From Megasphaera sp. UBA1696 (GTDB taxonomy: Bacteria; Bacillota; Negativicutes; Veillonellales; Megasphaeraceae), in the NCBI GenBank assembly GCA_002319965.1, contig DCJQ01000016.1, forward strand, positions 1 to 43,133: a stretch of 43,133 nucleotides of DNA, in the 5' to 3' direction. The number at the start of each line of letters is the position of its first letter. Position 1 is the stretch's first letter. The position numbers and the translations under genes are program-made. The notes beneath the pieces are model-generated. The model ran no database searches, was not told the origin of the DNA, and saw nothing but the letters and a program-made list of their open reading frames with translations. Below are positions 25,469-32,629 of the stretch, one piece after another.

Positions 25469-26616
25469 ATGCCTTCGAAAAAGAACATGACGGCATTGCT
25501 AAGGCTGTCCTCCGCAAAGACAGCGCCCTTTCCACCTATAAGGCGACAGCTGCTGCCGTCAGCTTAGGCTATGGTACCACCGACAGCAACGAAGCCGTTA
25601 CCCGCCAAATCACCAACCTGGCCGCCGGTACGGCTGACACCGACGCCGTCAACGTGGCCCAGTTGAAACAGGTGAAAACCTATGCAGACGGCATTGCTAA
25701 TACCGTCAAAGAACTGACGGACAAAGTCGCTTCCGGCAGCCGCGACTTTGCCGGCGACGACAAGAGTAAAGTCAGTGTCAAAGTCGGTGAAACCATGGAA
25801 ATCACCGGCGGCGCCGCTACGGACAACCTGTCTGACGACAATATCGGCGTCGTAGCTAAAGGCGAAAACGGCGTTTCCGTCAAATTGTCCAAAGACTTAA
25901 AAGGCCTCAATACGGCGGAATTCAACACCAGCATCACCGTCGGTACCGGCGACAACAAGACAGTCATTACGGGCGATTCCATCCGCACGGGCAATACGAC
26001 GATCAACAACAACGGCCTGACGATCAATAATTCCGATCCGACGAAAAACATTACCATCCAGGATGGCAACATCAACATGGGCGGCAATGCCATTCACAAC
26101 GTCGGTGAAGCTACGGAAGCCGGCGACGCCATCAATAAAGGCCAGTTCGACCGGACGATCAACAACATCGGTAACGGCATGAACGAAATGAACGGCCGCA
26201 TCAACCAGATTGGCCGCGACGTCAACCGCGTCGGTGCCGGTGCGGCTGCCCTGGCTTCCCTCCATCCGTTAGATTTCGACCCCGATGACAAGGGTTCCTT
26301 CGCCGTCGGCTTCGGCTCCTACAAGAGCGAACACGCCGCCGCCCTCGGTGCCTTCTATCGCCCCAATGAAGACACCATGGTAAACCTTGCCGCCACCATC
26401 GGAAACAACGACAACATGTACAGCGCCGGTGTCTCCTTCAAGATCGGATCCTCCTCGCCTTACCACAACATGAGTAAGTCCGAAATGGCGGTTAAACTGG
26501 AAACGCAGGATAAACAGCTGAGCGACCAGAATCAAAAAATTGAAACCTTGGAAAGCCAGAATCAGGACCTCAATGCAAGACTTGCTAAATTAGAAGCTCT
26601 CGTCGCCTCTAAATAA
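25465..26616 (+). CDS. Trimeric autotransporter adhesin 2, C-terminal part (stalk and membrane anchor)
   Basis: Continuation of the adhesin begun at 24422. It has no ribosome-binding site of its own; the TTG at 25465 overlaps the TGA of the upstream frame by 4 bases, so independent start is unlikely though coupling cannot be excluded. Domains: neck (TRQITNLAAGTADTDAVNVAQL), long stalk, and the trimeric beta-barrel anchor (NRVGAGAAALASLHPLDFDPDD...MYSAGVSFKIG), then a coiled coil with heptads (QDKQLSDQNQKIETLESQ, LNARLAKLEALVASK). From the neck on it is nearly identical to the first adhesin, also at DNA level. Without the first part it has no signal peptide. Confidence 0.85.
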   Translation: MNAFEKEHDGIAKAVLRKDSALSTYKATAAAVSLGYGTTDSNEAVTRQITNLAAGTADTDAVNVAQLKQVKTYADGIANTVKELTDKVASGSRDFAGDDKSKVSVKVGETMEITGGAATDNLSDDNIGVVAKGENGVSVKLSKDLKGLNTAEFNTSITVGTGDNKTVITGDSIRTGNTTINNNGLTINNSDPTKNITIQDGNINMGGNAIHNVGEATEAGDAINKGQFDRTINNIGNGMNEMNGRINQIGRDVNRVGAGAAALASLHPLDFDPDDKGSFAVGFGSYKSEHAAALGAFYRPNEDTMVNLAATIGNNDNMYSAGVSFKIGSSSPYHNMSKSEMAVKLETQDKQLSDQNQKIETLESQNQDLNARLAKLEALVASK

Positions 26617-26639
26617 TACAATCTCCTCCTTTTGGAAAA

Positions 26640-26680
26640 GGCATCCTTTGACTTGCCATCGAGTCAAGGGATGTCTTTTT
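26640..26680 (+). terminator. Terminator of the second adhesin
   Basis: GGCATCCTTTGACT pairs with AGTCAAGGGATGTC (G-T pairs included, loop of 8), followed by five T residues. Its stem resembles that of the first adhesin terminator. Confidence 0.85.
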
Positions 26681-26734
26681 ACGATGGGTTTTAATGGCTC
26701 ATTCCCAACAAGAATCATGAGTGTAAAACCTCTG

Positions 26735-26763
26735 TTGACAGGATAATAAAGAGGGATTATACT
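26735..26763 (+). promoter_or_regulatory. Promoter of the kimA-like gene
   Basis: TTGACA, 17-base spacer, TATACT: close to consensus. The leader is only about 45 bases, ending in AAAAGGAGG. Confidence 0.85.
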
Positions 26764-26815
26764 GAACTGTATTTAACAAAATGCAGTTTCTTACAAATAA
26801 AAAAAGGAGGCTATC

Positions 26816-28672
26816 ATGCTATTCAAAACGATTAGTCGCCACCTTCTCGGCAAGCCTTTGGAGAATACCAAACTCGAAGGCGAACAGATGCCAAAGTGGA
26901 AGGCCCTGCCTATTTTCTCATCGGATGCCCTGTCATCCGTCGGGTACGGGCCGGAACAGATTGCCATCGTCTTGGCTTCGGTACCGACCTTAGCGACATA
27001 CCGTTATTTCGGGCCCATCGTCTTAGCTATTATCGCCTTATTATTCATCGTTGCCCTGTCCTATACCCAGGTCGTCCGGGTCAATCCGGGCGGCGGCGGT
27101 TCTTACGGCATCGCCATGAAATACCTCGGTGTCTACCCGGCCCTCACGGCAGGGGCAGCGCTTCTGGCCGATTACATCTTGACCGTTGCCGTTTCCATTT
27201 CTTCAGGAACGGCGGCTCTGGTCAGTGCCTTTCCGGTCCTTCACCCCTATCACGTCTACCTCGATCTCGGCGTTCTCATCCTGATGATGATCGTCAACCT
27301 GCGCGGTACCAGGGAGGCCTCAACCGTCTTCGTCTGGCCGACGTACTTCTTCTTGGCTGCCATGGGGATCACCTTAATCGGCGGCTTCTATCAAATCTGG
27401 AACGGCACCCTCACGGCCCATACCGTCGCTGTCGAAACGGTAGCCCCTTTAAATCAGGCCGCCTTGATGCTCATCGTCCTTCGAGCCTTTGCCAACGGCT
27501 GTAGTTCCATGACCGGCATCGAGGCCATTGCCAACGGCGTCACCATGTTCAAGGCGCCCCAGCAAAAAAATGCCATCGAAACGACGGCTGTCATGGCCTG
27601 TATCCTGGCAATCATGCTCGGCGGCCTCGGTTACCTCATCATCTATCTTCACCTCTTGCCGACAGAAGGCTATACCTTGTTGTCCCTCCTTGTCGAAGAT
27701 ATCTTCAGCCGGACCTTGATTTACTACATCATCCAGATTTTGATGATGGTCATCCTCTACATCGCAGCCAATACGGCTTACAACGGGCTGCCGCCGCTCC
27801 TTTCTTTCATGGCCGTCGACGGCTATGTTCCCCGTTACTTTGCCAACCGCGGTGAACGCCTGAGCTATTCCAACGGCATCCAAGTCTTGACGCTCATGGC
27901 CGGCGTGTTAATCGTTCTCTTCCAGGGAAATATTGAACACCTCATTTCCCTCTATGCCATCGGCGTATTCCTCTCCTTCACCATTGCCCAGTCGGCCATG
28001 GTCGTCCATTGGAGACAGTACCGGGAACGAAACTGGCGCCTCTTTTCCGTCATCAACGGCTTTGGGGCCCTGGTCACGGCCTGCGTCGTCGTCATCGTCC
28101 TCATCACCAAATTCATTTACGGAGCCTGGATCATCGTCCTGCTCATCCCGACCTTAGTCTATATGTTCCTTAAAGTCCATCATCATTATGACGACGTCCG
28201 GGAACAGCTGTTGCTGACACCGGAGGAATACAAGAAAGTCATGACCACCGACTTAGGCCGAAATATCATCATCATCCCCATCGCGTCCCCGACTCAAGCC
28301 GTAGCCAAGGCCATTCGCTACGCCAAGATCATTAGCGGTTCGAAAGATAAAATCTATGCCGTTCACGTCTACAGCGACGATGAACGGGGTAAAAAGATCA
28401 AAACCTTGTGGCAGCAACTGGAACCCGACATTGAGCTCATCATGCTTCAATCGCCTTATCGGCAGTTGACAGACCCGCTCATCACCTTTATCCAAGAACT
28501 GCGGAAAGAGACGGCCCCGAAAGATACGATTACCGTCCTCATTCCGGAATTTGAAACGAAAAAATTATGGCACCGCCTGCTGCACAACCAGAGCGGCTGG
28601 CTCCTGCGGCTGCGGACCCTGCCGTACCTGGACGTCGTCATCTCGACGGTCCCCTTGCAGTTCACGAGATAA
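26816..28672 (+). CDS. kimA: KimA-like APC-family potassium transporter
   Basis: Inner-membrane permease of 618 residues: about 12 hydrophobic segments (residues 45-455) and a soluble C-terminal domain of some 160 residues. The N-terminus (IFSSDALSSVGYGPEQI, residues 33-49) and the glycine-rich VNPGGGGSYGIAMKYLGVYP are hallmarks of the KUP/KimA-type group within the APC superfamily. B. subtilis KimA is a high-affinity proton-coupled K+ importer controlled by cyclic di-AMP. The short leader leaves no room for the c-di-AMP riboswitch that precedes that gene, so control here, if any, is different. Single-gene unit with strong promoter and terminator. Substrate is inferred from family. Confidence 0.82.
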   Translation: MLFKTISRHLLGKPLENTKLEGEQMPKWKALPIFSSDALSSVGYGPEQIAIVLASVPTLATYRYFGPIVLAIIALLFIVALSYTQVVRVNPGGGGSYGIAMKYLGVYPALTAGAALLADYILTVAVSISSGTAALVSAFPVLHPYHVYLDLGVLILMMIVNLRGTREASTVFVWPTYFFLAAMGITLIGGFYQIWNGTLTAHTVAVETVAPLNQAALMLIVLRAFANGCSSMTGIEAIANGVTMFKAPQQKNAIETTAVMACILAIMLGGLGYLIIYLHLLPTEGYTLLSLLVEDIFSRTLIYYIIQILMMVILYIAANTAYNGLPPLLSFMAVDGYVPRYFANRGERLSYSNGIQVLTLMAGVLIVLFQGNIEHLISLYAIGVFLSFTIAQSAMVVHWRQYRERNWRLFSVINGFGALVTACVVVIVLITKFIYGAWIIVLLIPTLVYMFLKVHHHYDDVREQLLLTPEEYKKVMTTDLGRNIIIIPIASPTQAVAKAIRYAKIISGSKDKIYAVHVYSDDERGKKIKTLWQQLEPDIELIMLQSPYRQLTDPLITFIQELRKETAPKDTITVLIPEFETKKLWHRLLHNQSGWLLRLRTLPYLDVVISTVPLQFTR

Positions 28673-28704
28673 CAGCCAATACAAAACGACTAGTATGAAC
28701 AGCA

Positions 28705-28744
28705 AAAGGCCCGGTGAAGGAAATCCCTTCACCGGGCCTTTTTG
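28705..28744. terminator. Terminator between kimA and the metal ATPase gene
   Basis: AAAGGCCCGGTGAAGG and CCTTCACCGGGCCTTT form a 16-bp stem followed by a T-run on the plus strand; the minus-strand tail is shorter (TTTT), so it may also serve the convergent ATPase gene. Confidence 0.9.
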
Positions 28745-28779
28745 GTATCGAATTCTGCGAGTTGAGGTCAATCGAAAAT

Positions 28780-30786
28780 CTATTTCTTATAAAGCATGCG
28801 AACCGAGTTGAGGACACACAGGGCAGCGACGCCGGAATCGGCGAAGACCGCCGCCCACATGGAAGCGTAACCGGCAAAGCCGGCAAGCATGACCAGCCCT
28901 TTGACGCCTAAGGCAAAGACGACGTTTTGCTTAGCAATCTTCATCGTTTCTTTGGAAAGATGGAGGGCCTTAGGAACGGCACTGACTTTGGAATGCATGA
29001 AGACGACGTCAGCTGCTTCTACCGCCGCATCGGCACCGCTGTTCATGGCAGCACCGACATCGGCACCGGCCAAGACCGGCGCATCATTGATGCCGTCACC
29101 GACGAACATGACCGGACCGTACTTCTTACGGAGTTCATCCATTTGCTGAACCTTATCCTGCGGCAGGAGCTTAGCTCGAACATCGTCGATACCGGTCTTG
29201 GATGCGATGTAATCGGCAGCCTGCTGAGAATCACCGGTAAGCATGGCCGTCGTAATACCCAAGCTTGAAATAGCCTTAATGGCGTCGACAGCATCTTCTT
29301 TAATCGTGTCGGACACGACCATGCGGCCGGCATAGCGGCCATCGACGGCAATGTACAGCTCAGCCCCGTATTCAGCGGCTTCTATCGTCGGCATGGCAAC
29401 GGCATAACGATCCATGAGTTTCTGATTGCCGCAGAGGACGACGTGTCCGTCGACGCTGGCCTTCAATCCCTGACCGGCAAATTCTTCAACGGCTTCCGGT
29501 TGTGCCAAGGTCAAGCCTCGTTTTTCAGACGCTTCGACGACGCTGCGGGCAATAGGATGATTCGACGCCTGTTCCACCGATGCACTGAGGCGGAACACCC
29601 CTTCTTCGTCAAAGCCATCGGCGGGCAGGACCTGATGGACGACGAAGTTGCCCTTGGTAATGGTCCCGGTCTTGTCAAAGACGACGGCGCCGATATTTTT
29701 CAGCTGTTCGACGGCAATGCCTCCCTTAAACAAAATACCCTGTTTCGACGCGGCACCGATGCCGGCAAAGAAACTGAGGGGCACGCTGAGTACCAGGGCG
29801 CAGGGGCAGCTGATGACCAGGAAGGTCAAAGCCGTATAAATCCAGTAATGCCACTCGCCCGTAATCAAGGACGGGATGATGGCCGTAGCCGCGGCGATAG
29901 CGACGACAGCCGGTGTATAAATGCGGGAAAAGCGAGTGATAAAGCGGTCGATCTTCGGTTTTCTGGCGGCCGCTTTTTCGACGGACTCCAAGATTTTGGT
30001 GACCATCGATTCGGCCAGAGGTTTCGTGACCTTGACGTGGAGGATGCCTGTCGTATTGATGCTGCCGGACATGACTTCAGTCCCTTCATGGCAGGCCACA
30101 GGGACCGGTTCACCGGTCAGGGCCGACGTATCGAGAAGGCTGTCGCCGGAAACGACGACACCGTCCAAGGGAATGCGGTCACCGACACGGACGACGGCAA
30201 CGTCTCCAATGGCCGCATCGCGAGCCGGTACTTCAACGGTACTGCCGTCTTCCTGAAGGCGGTGGATGACGTCAGGCCGCATATCGATGGCAGCAGCCAC
30301 CTGCTTCCGGCTGCGGTTTACAGCCCGTTCTTCAAGTGCTTCCCCAATACGGCTAAAGAGCATGACGGCCACGGCTTCCGGGTAGTCACCGATGGCAAAA
30401 GCCCCGATGGTAGCCACGGCCATGAGGAAGTTTTCATCAAAGGGCTGGCGTTTCATGATATTTTCAGCCGCTTCGCGAAGAACGCTGTAACCGAGCAGTA
30501 AGTAAGCGGCAATATACGCCGGAAGAGAGAAAGCTTCAGGAACAAGGTCGGTTACATAAGTAATTAAAAAGACAATCGTTCCGACGACCAGGGTCCACAA
30601 GGCACCCCCTTCTTCCTCTTCTACGTCTTCATCGTGGCAGCAGCTGCAGGTACCGATAGAATCAAGACTGACCGATTCTTCGCCTTCACAGCAGCTGCAG
30701 TGGCCTTCCTTTTCAACGTGTGCATCATCATGGTGATGATGATTGCAGCAAGTGCAGTTTCCTTCATGTAACGTATGCTCTGCCAT
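28780..30786 (-). CDS. cadA: P1B-type metal-transporting ATPase (Zn/Cd/Pb type)
   Basis: Heavy-metal export pump, 668 residues. Core motifs: TGEP in the actuator domain (224-227), CPC metal site at 327-329 (SCPCALVLSVP), phosphorylation site DKTGT at 371-375, SEHP-equivalent NHPIARSV, and MVGDGIND-type FVGDGINDAPVL. The CPC with the following SVPLSFFAGIGAASKQGILFKGG fits the Zn/Cd/Pb group (P1B-2). Instead of a ferredoxin-like HMA domain the N-terminus has three CxCC clusters (C11-C13-C14, C30-C32-C33, C47-C49-C50) among His/Asp/Glu residues (NHHHHDD), a likely Zn(II)/Cd(II) chelating region. Its promoter lies under a palindrome, suggesting metal-responsive repression; no repressor gene is adjacent. 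Confidence 0.92.
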   Translation of the reverse strand: MAEHTLHEGNCTCCNHHHHDDAHVEKEGHCSCCEGEESVSLDSIGTCSCCHDEDVEEEEGGALWTLVVGTIVFLITYVTDLVPEAFSLPAYIAAYLLLGYSVLREAAENIMKRQPFDENFLMAVATIGAFAIGDYPEAVAVMLFSRIGEALEERAVNRSRKQVAAAIDMRPDVIHRLQEDGSTVEVPARDAAIGDVAVVRVGDRIPLDGVVVSGDSLLDTSALTGEPVPVACHEGTEVMSGSINTTGILHVKVTKPLAESMVTKILESVEKAAARKPKIDRFITRFSRIYTPAVVAIAAATAIIPSLITGEWHYWIYTALTFLVISCPCALVLSVPLSFFAGIGAASKQGILFKGGIAVEQLKNIGAVVFDKTGTITKGNFVVHQVLPADGFDEEGVFRLSASVEQASNHPIARSVVEASEKRGLTLAQPEAVEEFAGQGLKASVDGHVVLCGNQKLMDRYAVAMPTIEAAEYGAELYIAVDGRYAGRMVVSDTIKEDAVDAIKAISSLGITTAMLTGDSQQAADYIASKTGIDDVRAKLLPQDKVQQMDELRKKYGPVMFVGDGINDAPVLAGADVGAAMNSGADAAVEAADVVFMHSKVSAVPKALHLSKETMKIAKQNVVFALGVKGLVMLAGFAGYASMWAAVFADSGVAALCVLNSVRMLYKK

Positions 30787-30825
30787 AACATAGCCCCCTT
30801 TAAAAAAACATTCTTTATATGCCTA

Positions 30826-30854
30826 ATAATACCATCAAAATAACATATGTTCAA
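30826..30854 (-). promoter_or_regulatory. Promoter of the metal ATPase gene
   Basis: TTGAAC (30854-30849), 17-base spacer, TATTAT (30831-30826) on the minus strand. The -35 box lies inside the palindrome at 30840-30869. Confidence 0.75.
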
Positions 30855-30869
30855 GTGTTTATATGTTAT
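30840..30869. promoter_or_regulatory. Candidate operator over the metal ATPase promoter
   Basis: Perfect 9-base arms ATAACATAT and ATATGTTAT separated by 12 bases, covering the -35 box and spacer. An AT-rich dyad with GAACATAT is in the style of ArsR/SmtB-type metalloregulator sites, but the match is not exact and the regulator is not in the window. Confidence 0.6.
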
Positions 30870-30888
30870 TTCATATGCCATTTAAGCA

Positions 30889-30930
30889 TAAAAAAAGCTG
30901 TCCCATGAAGAATGCTGCTTCATGGGACAG
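30889..30930 (-). terminator. Terminator downstream of malY and the gene remnant
   Basis: A perfect 13-bp stem (CTGTCCCATGAAG with its complement, loop of 7), followed on the minus strand by seven T residues. It would end transcription arriving from malY. Confidence 0.88.
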
Positions 30931-30943
30931 TCGCTCTATAAGA

Positions 30944-31096
30944 TTAGAAAGTGAGCCGCATCGGATGCCATACGATGCCGCCGTGGACGGATTTATCGCT
31001 TACGCCTTCATCGGCAAAGCCGAACGTCGCTGCTTCAAAGGCCGTAACGTCCGACAAATATTCTAAGGTACTGTTCTTAGGTTCAAAATAAACACC
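30944..31096 (-). pseudogene. Possible 3' remnant of a gene (about 50 codons, function unknown)
   Basis: An open minus-strand frame runs GVYFEPKNSTLEYLSDV...GIVWHPMRLTF and stops 14 bases before a strong terminator. It has codon use like the real genes here, no start codon with a ribosome-binding site in frame, and is closed upstream by a TGA; a GAGGTG sequence upstream is in another frame (ATG at 31111 runs into a stop after 13 codons). It looks like the tail of a lost gene. I do not recognise the family. It could equally be a chance frame. Confidence 0.35.
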
Positions 31097-31143
31097 TCAT
31101 ATATCATTTACTGCCCACAGTACCTCAAAAAAGACAGTAGTCA

Positions 31144-32379
31144 TCAATTATCCGACGATACGGAGCCGGAATGCTTGCGGACCGCTTCATATATCCGGTT
31201 TAAACCGTCTTCAATAAGGGATCGCGGCATGGCCAGGTTCAAACGAACGAACCCGTTGGCATTGCCGACAAAGAGACTGTTTCCGCCTTCAAGGAGTACG
31301 CCGGCCTTATTGGCAAAGAAGTCGGGGATATCGGCAATATCACTCAAGTAGGGGTTCATATCTACCCAGGCCAGATAGGTCGATTCCGGGATTTCAAAAG
31401 AAATGAGCGGCAGTTTTTCTGCCAGAAAATCATGGACATATCGGAAGTTTCCGTCCAGATACTCGCGCAGCTCTTTCAGCCATGCTCCGCCGTGTTCATA
31501 GGCCGCTTCATGAGCCGCCAGCGAAATCGGATTCAGGCCGCCGACATTTTTATCGCGCTTCACAAAAGTCCGGCGCAGCTTCCGGTCACGGATGATGATG
31601 TCCGAAAACATGAGGCCCGCCATATTAAAAGTCTTGCTGGCTGACATGCAGGTAATGAGTTTCGAATACGTCTCCATGATCTTTGCCATAGGAATATGAC
31701 GCAGGCCGCTGCGCAGGAGGTCACAGTGTATTTCATCGCTGATGATCCATAAGTCATTTTCTTCCACGATGTCGGCGACTCGCTTTAATTCGTCAGACGT
31801 CCATACGCGGCCCGTCGGATTATGAGGATTGCACCAGATAACTAATTTCATCTTAGAATCGGCGGCTTTATTGGCAAAATCTTCAAAGTCTATCGTATAA
31901 TGACCGTCTTCATCACGCAGCAAGGGAGAGCAGACATATTCTTTGCCGGAATATTCAGCCGCATGCTGAAAGAAGCCGTACGAAGGCGTCGTAATAAGGA
32001 CCTTTTCATCATCTTTTACGAGATCTTCGACGATTTCATATAAGGCTGGGATAACGCCGGAAGAAAAAGTTAATTCTTCTTTGGGAAATTCCCAATCGTA
32101 CATCTTTTTGCACCAACCGGAAAAGACCTTATAATAGGAGTCATCATAGAGGCCGGTATAGCCAAAAATCCGGCGGTCGATCCGTTCTTTCATGGCTCGG
32201 CAAATTTCCGGCGGCGTCGCAAATTCCATATCGGCCACCCACATGCGGATAAATTCATCATCTTTAAAGGGAAATTTCTTTTTCCCTTCTACGTCCTTAA
32301 AAATATAGCTGCGGAAGCCGTCGGTATTTAAAGCACGAGTCCCCCTTCTGTCAATGATTTCATCAAAATCGTAATTCAT
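31144..32379 (-). CDS. PLP-dependent C-S lyase / aminotransferase (MalY/PatB family)
   Basis: Cytosolic fold-type I PLP enzyme of 411 residues; start at 32379 (MNYDFDEIIDRRGT) after AAGGGG. The early FDEIIDRRGTRALNTDG and MWVADMEF patterns are typical of the cystathionine beta-lyase MalY/PatB group. PLP contacts: CNPHNPTGRVW (183-193), SDEIHCD (214-220) and the Schiff-base lysine K249 in SASKTFNMAGL. Members split cystathionine, cystine or cysteine conjugates to pyruvate, ammonia and a thiol; some also control sugar operons. It is alone behind its own promoter, with a short dyad in the leader. The exact substrate cannot be told. Confidence 0.9.
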   Translation of the reverse strand: MNYDFDEIIDRRGTRALNTDGFRSYIFKDVEGKKKFPFKDDEFIRMWVADMEFATPPEICRAMKERIDRRIFGYTGLYDDSYYKVFSGWCKKMYDWEFPKEELTFSSGVIPALYEIVEDLVKDDEKVLITTPSYGFFQHAAEYSGKEYVCSPLLRDEDGHYTIDFEDFANKAADSKMKLVIWCNPHNPTGRVWTSDELKRVADIVEENDLWIISDEIHCDLLRSGLRHIPMAKIMETYSKLITCMSASKTFNMAGLMFSDIIIRDRKLRRTFVKRDKNVGGLNPISLAAHEAAYEHGGAWLKELREYLDGNFRYVHDFLAEKLPLISFEIPESTYLAWVDMNPYLSDIADIPDFFANKAGVLLEGGNSLFVGNANGFVRLNLAMPRSLIEDGLNRIYEAVRKHSGSVSSDN

Positions 32380-32408
32380 TACAAACACCCCTTCTTTCCT
32401 CCAAAACC

Positions 32409-32425
32409 GGAAACGACATGTTTCC
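32409..32425. promoter_or_regulatory. Short inverted repeat in the malY leader
   Basis: GGAAAC and GTTTCC around GACAT, between the promoter and the ribosome-binding site. It may be a repressor site or a small RNA stem. Confidence 0.35.
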
Positions 32426-32448
32426 GCGACAATATGTTTGATGAACAA

Positions 32449-32477
32449 AGTATATCAAAGGCCTTATGTGTCGTCAA
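32449..32477 (-). promoter_or_regulatory. Promoter of the malY-like gene
   Basis: TTGACG (32477-32472), 17-base spacer, TATACT (32454-32449) on the minus strand. Confidence 0.82.
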
Positions 32478-32512
32478 AAAGATATTGCCCGCTTAAGTAA
32501 ATACGATTCCGC

Positions 32513-32547
32513 AAAAAAAGACCCTGCACTATTCCGAATGCAGGGCC
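32513..32547 (-). terminator. Terminator of the acrylate-pathway operon
   Basis: CCCTGCA and TGCAGGG stem (10-base loop) with seven T residues after it on the minus strand, about 80 bases beyond the acyl-CoA dehydrogenase stop. Confidence 0.88.
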
Positions 32548-32629
32548 TTCATGTAAGCGGTTGTTATCTCATACTATTTATTTCTATACGTGTTTCAAAA
32601 GGAGGAGAGTTTGGTTAGGAAACTCTGTA

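Noticed and set aside
22950..26093. Minus-strand frames of 122-137 codons inside both adhesins
   Set aside because: They occur in parallel in both paralogues only because the sense sequence is repeated; they read antisense to the stalk.
25465..26616. C-terminal adhesin part as an independent gene starting at TTG
   Set aside because: No ribosome-binding site and no signal peptide, and the protein continues seamlessly from the upstream frame after an A6 tract.
20974..26680. Genomic island integrated at tRNA-Gly(CCC)
   Set aside because: No integrase, no direct repeat of the tRNA 3' end and no mobility gene were found; AT-rich flanks alone are not enough.
26700..26815. c-di-AMP (ydaO/yuaA) riboswitch before the kimA-like gene
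   Set aside because: The leader is too short and none of the conserved core was seen.
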